Assembly: GCF_025602895.1 (NCBI RefSeq)
Contig: NW_026516367.1
Location: 18,249-82,248 of the forward strand
From: Polychytrium aggregatum
Lineage: Eukaryota > Chytridiomycota > Chytridiomycetes > Polychytriales
Direction of reading: 5' to 3'
Length of the DNA: 64,000 nucleotides
The notes below the pieces were generated by a model. That model saw nothing but the letters and a program-made list of their open reading frames with translations, did no database searches and was not told where the DNA came from. Positions 57,303-64,000 of this stretch are shown piece by piece; the first letter of the stretch is position 1; each line of letters starts with the position of its first letter. Made by a program: the position numbers and the translations under genes.

Positions 57303-59115
57303 GGGCACCTGCGTCGCCTCGAACGAGCACGCCACGGAACTGCCGATCACCTCGAAACGCCCCCCAACATCAAGCTCGTTCAAGACTCACTGCTGCATGT
57401 CCACCCCGGCGTCCATCCCTCAGGGAATGTCTATCAACAAGTATCCATCAGGAAGTATCCACCATCAGGAAATGCCCCCCAGGTCTCTCAAACTGCTCAA
57501 GGCTCCTCTGCTTCTCTCTGATTTGTCTGCCGAGGCAAGCCACGGCGGCTGTCGCTGTGGACCGCATTCACTTCTCCCTATCGTCATTGCTTCTCCCCAT
57601 CGCCATTGACTATTCACTTGACTATTCACTTGACTATTCACTTGACTATTCACTTGACTATTCACTTGACTATTCACTTGACTATTCACTTGACTCTCGC
57701 GCCCACCACACCGCTGGCTCTTTCGCTTCTGCTTCTGACTCGCGTGATCCTGGCAGCGGTCCTGTCATCTCCAGCAATACCCATGCGTCTTTCGTGGGAC
57801 CCTTCGTTTCTGGTCTTGCTTGCTTTTGTGCCATTATGCAATGTCCTCCTATACTCGATGCGACTTTTGAACTTATCGGAGTGCCAATCCAAATTTTGTC
57901 ACTTTCATGGATCTGGTTTCCTATTTCTTCTCTCTCTCTTTCACTCGCTCACTCACTCTCACATACATTTCTTCTTGCGCGCTCTTGCCGTTCGTCATGA
58001 TCGTCTCGACTCATTCCGAAATCAGCGGCGTCGTCTTGCAGGGAAGGACCGCACCCCTTTCGCCTCCTTCCCCTCCTCTGCTCTCCAGCCCATTTTGTAG
58101 TTCTGTGCGCCTTAGCTTAGTTCTTTGCTTGCTCTGTCAACAGACAATATGGTTTTCCAATTCCCCTTTGCCCTTACTCTTTCCCTTGGGCGCTGTTGAT
58201 ATCCTCGTATTTTTCACATGTATCTATTTATTCGCCAAGTTCTACTGCTCCATGAATCGGCTGACTGCCCTGTCTCTCTCCCCCGGCCTTCCCGTCCCGT
58301 TAGCCCTCCGGTGTGGTGCTGGGTCACCAGCATTCACATGTCAAAGCCCCAGCCCACATGCCCAAGTCGGCCTCATGATCAAGCTGGCTGTCCCGCCAGG
58401 CGCTGGCATGACCTCACGGTCCTTCGTGCCATTCGATCCTCCCAGTATCATGTGGCATCTGTTTGGATGGATGGGTCCACACGCCGTGGATCCACTCGCC
58501 TTGGCCATTCGGTCCGCCCAGATCCTCAGCTACTGCGCCCTGACTGACGAGGTCTTCGTGTGTCGCCACCGTCGCCGACGATGATGAGCCCCCCCCTGCC
58601 GCCGCCCTCGGCGTTTGGAGCCACTACTTTTCCTTGATCCACAGGGTGCTCACCACTTTGATTGATCCACATGTTTTCTTCTTCGTGTGATTCTCGTTCT
58701 CTCATTCCCAACCACCACCACATGCCCAACCGCCACCGCCATGCCCAAACCCACCACCACCAACAAAAAACGATCATTGCTCCTTGTATACTCGAGCGCA
58801 CTCGTCCCAAGAATACAGTTCTTCCCAGAAACGACGCTCCATTCCCTCTTCATCCCAAACGATGCGACCGTGTCTGCGGGTGGTCGCTGGACAGTGTCGA
58901 GATAAAGAGAAGGCAGTGCTCGCAGCCACCATCTTGTCTGCTGGATGATGGAAACCGTAGATTGTGATGGCCGTGGCACTGGAACCCACTGGATGGACAT
59001 GCCTGTATATTCCAGATCGAGGAGTGTGGACAATGTCGTTGGAGACAGAACACTCTTCACCGATTGCAATATGTGAACATCGCAAGGGCAACAGCCCATT
59101 CGTGGTCGATGCTGT
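57303..59115. other. Gene-free region between convergent genes
   Basis: 1.8 kb between convergent genes (ankyrin plus, ferredoxin minus). It holds the 12-bp array at 57606-57693, CTCT-rich runs near 57930-57960 and CACCACCACC runs near 58715-58765. Open frames on both strands have no recognisable domain. Confidence 0.45.
57606..57693. repeat. 12-bp tandem repeat (ttgactattcac), about 7.3 copies
   Basis: Perfect head-to-tail 12-bp units about 300 bp downstream of the F-box/ankyrin stop codon, possibly in its 3' untranslated region. Confidence 0.92.
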
Positions 59116-59766
59116 TTACATAGATGGGACATGGAAGACGATCCCGTCAATGTCCTTGTTCGCCTTGATCTGGCACGAAAGACGCGAGCTGTCGAAAGGA
59201 CGATCATCAAACACAGATGCGTGGGTGAGTAAAGCTGACGAGTGATGTATGCTGAAACAGATCTAGGCCATCGACGCCCTGGAAATGGCTGCCGATTGTG
59301 GGAAACACACCCATCACGCTCATGTAAATCCTCAAATCCAACGCCATCCTGCTTCGGCATTCTCTGCGACGGCGACTCACTTCTCGGCCCTTCCCACGGC
59401 GTATTCGAGCATATCTTCTTCGCTGTCGGACGGCGGTGGGATCTTGCTGACAAACGACGGATCGACTGTTTCACACACACACCCAAAAGACACACCATCT
59501 CATTAGCCCTCGAGGTGTCCAAATCGATCGCGTGGAGCACCCCCTGGATGTGATCGGAGGCGAGCCCTTCAGCTTGCACCGTCGTGGCTGCATCGGTCGG
59601 TCAAGAGTGCCTACCAATGACATGACAGGTAGCGCATTCGAGGTTGCCACCACAGGCACCTTCGATCGACGGGATCTCCTTGGACTTTGCAAATTCCATG
59701 AGGGACATGCCCAGAGGCACGCTGAACACCTTGTCTTTGCCTCCGGTAGCAAAAGTCACTTGGATG
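59116..59766 (-). CDS. Adrenodoxin/Yah1-type [2Fe-2S] ferredoxin (probably the C-terminal part of a fused gene)
   Basis: Three exons on the minus strand (59766-59615, 59465-59381, 59188-59116) encode the whole ferredoxin fold. They give IQVTFATGGKDKVFSVPLG, GACGGNLECATCHV with the C-x5-C-x2-C cluster ligands, VDPSFVSKIPPPSDSEEDML (the acidic redox-partner helix of adrenodoxins), and SRLSCQIKANKDIDGIVFHV with the fourth Cys. Mitochondrial ferredoxins of this type pass electrons to Fe-S cluster and haem A synthesis. An independent start is hard to find. Only about 155 bp separate the first supported exon from the stop codon of the AIM32-like gene, and no mitochondrial presequence fits there. 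A possible tiny exon (MDQSDTLHRSW...) lacks presequence character. A fused reading is described under findings. Confidence 0.82.
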
Positions 59767-59921
59767 CTGCCACGGACAATACGTGCATGTCAGAATCCGC
59801 GTATCCCGAGTTCTCAATCGCCAACGCCGGCCAGCTACCTCCTCTCGGCCATACGATCTCGGATTCCAAGATCGATGGAGCGTATCCGACTGATCCATCA
59901 GTCAGAGGCCGGCGGGGAGAG

Positions 59922-60916
59922 TCATCCGCAGCTGCGTCTCCGTGCCGGGGACTTGGGGGCCGGGTTTGTCACTTGTGCATGGGCAATCTGTACTGCACCC
60001 CACCTATCTGTCGAGCCAGCGTCTTGGGCTTCCTGCGATGAGCTGGGGGCACTTGAGGAGTCCGAGCTTTGACGGAGCAGTTCAATCTGTTGTTCTTTCG
60101 AAAGCCCCAAGCGGCCTCTCCAGTGACTCCAGAGCTCGCGGCCAGAATCGAGCGATGCTAGCAGCTCGTCGGCCTTTTCGCTGGTGAGATTACCGTACCA
60201 GTCACCGGATGGGAAGGCTCTGGCCGTTTTGGGGGATGGCGACGATGGGAGTGAGTCGATACGCCTCGTCCCTGCAGAGCGCTTCCAGTCAGCATCGCCC
60301 ACTCGACTTACATGACATTGCCGGCATACTTGTGGCCGCCGATGTGCGAGATCTGGAAGACCCGGATATCCGCGCGGGTCGCTGTAGCCTGCTTGAGCTT
60401 GGTGAAGAGTGGACGGCCAAGGTCGCCACAGCGACAGTCTCGCTCGCCGTGGGTGCAGACATAGAGATCGATCGATTTGCCACGCTGGCTGACTTCGTCG
60501 AGACCCTGGACAGGGTTGCCAGACTCCAGCCGCTGCAGGAGCAGCGGGATCTGCGACTGGGCGACCGAGGGAAAATAGATCTGGTCCGGATAGAGCGTCA
60601 GTGCATAGGCGGGCTCGGCAGGCGGCGCTGTCGAGGTGGGCGAGGCGGCAGGCCGAGCATCGGAGCAGCTGAACTTGATCTTGAGGAGGTTGAGCTGCGA
60701 CGAGAGCGATCCGATGTAGGCGTTGGTGTCCTCGACCTTGGAGGGCCAGCGATCGATCCCCGATGACAAGATCAGATGCTTGCTGTTGGACGAGGCCGAT
60801 CCGACAAAGCCTTCGGGCTGGCTGTGGGTGCTGAGGCGAGCACGCTGGCTCCAGAGCGCACCCAGCGAAGAGGGCCAGCGGGGGCCAGCGACGACGGATC
60901 GGAGGAGCGAACGCAT
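59922..60916 (-). CDS. AIM32: AIM32/Apd1-like thioredoxin-fold bis-histidinyl [2Fe-2S] ferredoxin
   Basis: Two exons on the minus strand (60916-60312, 60219-59922) encode 300 residues if read to the first stop. MRSLLRSVVAGPRWPSSLGA is a clear mitochondrial presequence. The Suc_Fer-like thioredoxin fold follows, with VCTHGERDCRCGDLG giving the C-x8-C pair and HIGGHKYAGN giving H-x-G-G-H. In Apd1 and Aim32 these four residues hold a [2Fe-2S] cluster with two Cys and two His. The exon junction restores NVIAFPSGDWYGN. The domain ends near LWSHWRGRLGLSKEQQIELL and a Ser-rich linker begins. Yeast Aim32 is a mitochondrial redox protein. A GT donor inside the linker could splice to the ferredoxin exons immediately downstream. 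Confidence 0.85.
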
Positions 60917-62019
60917 CAGACAGCGAACGGATGCCGGTGGGACGGACGAGTCGACCGAGGGAGCGGGGAGCGGGTGCTGGTGCTGGTGGAGATGCTGGTG
61001 CTGGTGCTGGTGCTGGTGGAGATGCCAGAGTCCCAGCTTGCACTATTTCTGCATTTTCCGCGGAGCGAATCCGGGATATGGGCCGGGACGCGGGACGAAT
61101 CGGCGGGCTGCCTGCGGGGAGGCAGAGATCGCATGGCCGAGATCGCATGGCCGAGATCGCACAGCGCTGCGCCGTGGGCTGGGAGGCGGGTGCGCTGACC
61201 CAGGGCATCCGGCGGTACCAGATGATACCAGCCAGCATGGCATCCGAGCGAGGAGTGCTTGGAGGTTGTCCTGGGCAAGATGGTCGAGAGGCAATATCGC
61301 CGATGCAAGTCTGCGGCATTGGCCAGCGGCTGCTTGTCCAGGCTGAGTCTTTGCTGCCGTCCGACGCCTGCTCCTGGCCCAGACATCCTTTGCCCAGGCG
61401 CCGTCTGCAAGTCTGCTTGGATCCACTGGCGAGCGCCTTTGCTGCCATGGCGTCGGGCCAGATCTCATGCAGCTGCATGATGCTGGAACGTCTGCACCGC
61501 CCTGGTTGGTGGGAGCAGCCACCGGTGGCCAACCGGTGCTGACTGGCGGTCCTGGCGCAACCAATCAGCGCGCGCCTTCGGAGCCACGGTTGCTGTCGCA
61601 CAGACCCCCACCAGGTGGGCGCGGGACGAGCGCAGTGCAAGCCGAGCACGTGTGCACACACAGACAGCGGGCGACCCACCAGCCGCAAGCAACGCGCCGG
61701 CACAAGCAAATCATCGGTGTTTGTGTCACGCGTCGATGCCACATCCCTGTGACCCTGTGCGCGACGCCGTGTAACCACGACCCCTTCTTCGGCTGCGGTG
61801 TCCCAAACGCCTTGGGACGCAAAATTCGCGTTGGGTTCGGTGCTTCTCTTTCGTGGTTTCTCGTTCGTGGCGCTGGATCGCCTTCGCCGCTGGCTCTCGC
61901 CCTCCGCTGCTTATATCACCCGCCTTGGTTGCCTCCCTCCAGCGCCACCGGAATCCCATCCGCCTGCTCTTCGTCTCCTTCCCTGCTCTCCTTCTGCTGC
62001 TCCCGTCGGGTGTCGCATC
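60917..62019. other. Divergent spacer upstream of AIM32-like and transporter genes
   Basis: Contains imperfect GCTGGTGCTGGTGGA repeats (60966-61026) and GAGATCGCATGGCC repeats (61127-61162). Overlapping open frames lack domains. The promoter of the AIM32-like gene and the 5' part of the transporter should lie here. Confidence 0.45.
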
Positions 62020-63957
62020 ATGAAGGTCCCCTGGCGTCGTCAGTGGAGCCAGGCACTATCCTGTTCCTGCTCAACGTCTCCTGCAACCTCATCTGGCTGG
62101 CCATGCTCCCGTCGCACGATGCCTCCGCCGCCTACTTCAACGGCTCGCTCTCCGTCGTCAACTGGCTCAACAACGTCTACGTGCTCCATGTTCCTCCCCG
62201 GCTCCGTGGTTTCGGCCCTGGTCCATGGACCGCTCGGGTGTCCGCCGCGCCATTCAGCTCGGCAGCATCCTGCAGTGCGTCGGCGTGGCCTTCTGCTTCG
62301 GAGCCGCCTTCGTCCAGAACTCGACCGCTCGCATCGGTCTCACCGTCGTGGGCCAGGCCATCACCGGGTTCGCCCAGCCCTTCTTCCTCGATGCCTGTCC
62401 GAAGCAAGCCTACGACTGGTTCCCTGTTGACCAGCGGGCAGTCCCCACCGCCTGCTCCACCATTGGCAGTCCAGTCGGCAGTGCCGTGGCCTTCCTCATC
62501 GTCCCGGCCGTGGTTCAGTCACAGGGCGATATCCAGACGCTGGTAGGTATCGCGACCGTGTTCGCATTGGCCAGTGCTTGCTCGGACCACGGAGCCACAT
62601 TGTCTGGAAGCTTGAGAAGGGATCGCTTGCTGCGTGCTTTTATCCAGCCAGGGGCACCGTTTTTCCAGTCCGGCAAAATATCACCCACTAAAACCGTGTC
62701 GCCGTGATCTTCCCAACCAGCTCCTCTACTACACCTGCCTTCTCGCCGGCCTGATGATCATCACCTTGGTCGTCGCCCGAGAGCCTCCCCCTCAAGCAGA
62801 GTCGGCTCTGAAGGAAGAAGTCCGCATCGAGACATCGCTCAGAAAGTCGTACAGCAAGTGTCTGGGCACCAAGCTCTTTTGGCTGCTCAGCGTCACCGCT
62901 GCCGGCGGTATCTCTCTCTTCAGCGACTTTACCTCGTACCTCAACCAGATCATGAGCCCTTACGGATACACTTCGGTGGGTCTTTTTCTCTGAGCTGGCG
63001 ATCGGCGCATGTACGATCGGCGCATGTACGATCGGCGTGCTTCTGCCGAGACTGTCGCAAGTCGCCAGCCACCTTACCCTGTCGAGGTGCAATCCTTGGC
63101 GTCTGGCAACTTGCGCACAGCTCCGAGCATCTCGCTCGCTCTCTGTCCACACAGCCTCGTACCTGCTGGAGCGCTGTCTAACCGTTGCATCCTGCGTCTG
63201 CATCCAGGACGACACCGGCACGATGGGCGCTGTCCTGGTCTTCAGCGGCGTCATAGCCACCTTTGTTTTTGGCTACCTCGCCGATCGCACCCGCCGACAT
63301 GCCGTGATCCTCAAGGTCAACGTCCTGATGGTCTTTGTGGGCTACGTGTTCTTTTCGATCATTTTCAACAAGCCCGGCAACTTTGTTCTGGCCGTCGTTG
63401 CCTGTGCCATCATCGGTATCTTCTCGGTGGGCAGCTTACCAGGTAGGCTTGGCTCTGAAGCCCATGCCCATTGACAGTACACTGTGCAGCCGTGGGTCCT
63501 GTGTGGTCCCATTAATTGGCAGTGACCGTCGCAGATCTGGTCTCTGTCCATCTCGTTGTGTTTCTGACTCGGCTCAGGTCATAGCACCTTGGGCCCTGTG
63601 TCGAAGCCATCTAGACGCCTGTGATTCCGCTAACCTTGTTCCCGTTCTGCTCTTCTTTATTCATCCAGTCTTCCTCGACATCATCGTTGCCGTCACCCGC
63701 CAACACACGGCATCGGCGAAGGTGTCTCCATGTCGCTGTTGTGGGGCTCCTCCCAGGTTTTGATCGTGATCATGAACGTCATCTGGGATCGCACGCGCAA
63801 CCCAGATCAATCCTATCCTGCCGTGCCCTGGATCGTCCTTGGAACCTGGGCTGCCTGCCTGATCCCGCTTCAGTTCTATCCCCTGAGCCAAGACATGATC
63901 CATCTTGATGCTCGTCTGAAGGAGCTGTCCGGCGACCACGAGGGCGCCAAACACTGA
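62020..63957 (+). pseudogene. SLC49/FLVCR-like major facilitator transporter with several frame breaks
   Basis: A recognisable MFS gene whose exons 62721-62975 and 63208-63442 are intact, while the first (to 62542) and last (63669-63957) are not. Conserved pieces are LLNVSCNLIWLAML, YFNGSLSVVNWLNNVY, MDRSGVRRAIQLGSIL (MFS motif A), GLTVVGQAITGFAQPFFLD, SLFSDFTSYLNQIM, GYLADRTRRHA and SLLWGSSQVLIVIMNVIW. Apparent insertions of C at about 62187 and 62224 and of AC at about 63708 shift the frame within well-conserved helices, and another shift probably lies near 62060. Splice sites remain good. SLC49 members export haem or move choline and other small solutes. Either the gene is a recent pseudogene or the assembly carries indel errors here. 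The start at 62020 (MKVPWRRQW) is provisional. Confidence 0.6.
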
Positions 63958-64000
63958 GCCAGCCCACTCCGTCCTCGAGGAGGCAAGCACACCTTCGCAG

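Noticed and set aside
62179-62266. An intron that would bypass two frame shifts in the transporter gene.
   Set aside because: GT and AG are present and phases fit, but the removed piece encodes conserved helix 2 and MFS motif A (MDRSGVRRAIQ), so frame-breaking insertions are the better explanation.

Overview
The window is nuclear DNA of a filamentous or zoosporic fungus, most likely an early-diverging (chytrid-like) one. Genes on both strands carry short GT-AG introns (roughly 100-260 bp) with GTAAGT/GTATGT-type donors. The gene content is fungal: chitin synthase, two chitin deacetylases, a velvet-domain regulator, an alpha-arrestin, GPI-type secreted enzymes and a Lsb1/Pin3-like SH3 protein. 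A Sel1-repeat protein, a WS/DGAT acyltransferase and degenerate Fanzor/TnpB-like fragments also fit an early-diverging fungus. The species was not identified. Exon joins were made by eye from conserved domains and checked for frame consistency.

Layout. 0.9-6.4 kb, plus strand: a secreted haem peroxidase and an NDUFAF7/MidA complex I methyltransferase. 7.6-13.4 kb, minus strand: a velvet protein, a decayed Fanzor-like fragment and a Sel1-repeat protein. 14.4-19 kb: a WS/DGAT acyltransferase (plus) and a secreted phosphoesterase (minus). 21-26 kb: two chitin deacetylases arranged head to head. 26.6-30 kb: a type I membrane protein and an SH3 protein. 30.4-35 kb: a metal-related block with a ZIP transporter and a nicotianamine synthase diverging from one intergenic region, followed by a small AN1 zinc-finger protein. 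36.2-38.6 kb: chitin synthase. 40.9-50.2 kb: an arrestin-like protein, a signal-anchored protein of unknown function and a mucin-like single-pass surface protein. 51-52 kb: a second Fanzor-like fragment beside a 315-bp AAGG microsatellite. 52-57.3 kb: an OYE-family flavin oxidoreductase and an F-box/ankyrin membrane protein. 59.1-60.9 kb: an adrenodoxin-type ferredoxin directly downstream of an AIM32-like bis-histidinyl ferredoxin, probably one fused gene. 62-64 kb: an SLC49/FLVCR-like transporter whose frame is broken several times.

Several genes serve the cell wall and surface (chitin synthase, the deacetylases, the mucin-like protein, the GPI-anchored peroxidase). The ZIP transporter and nicotianamine synthase suggest a divergent metal-handling pair. 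NDUFAF7 and AIM32/ferredoxin point to mitochondrial redox and Fe-S functions. Short tandem repeats are unusually common, and several sit inside introns. Gene-free stretches up to 3.2 kb are GC-rich and contain long open frames that look fortuitous.

The most interesting observations are the putative AIM32-ferredoxin fusion, which would put two differently liganded [2Fe-2S] centres in one mitochondrial protein, and the pair of Fanzor (eukaryotic TnpB)-like remnants that share the same internal frame change.
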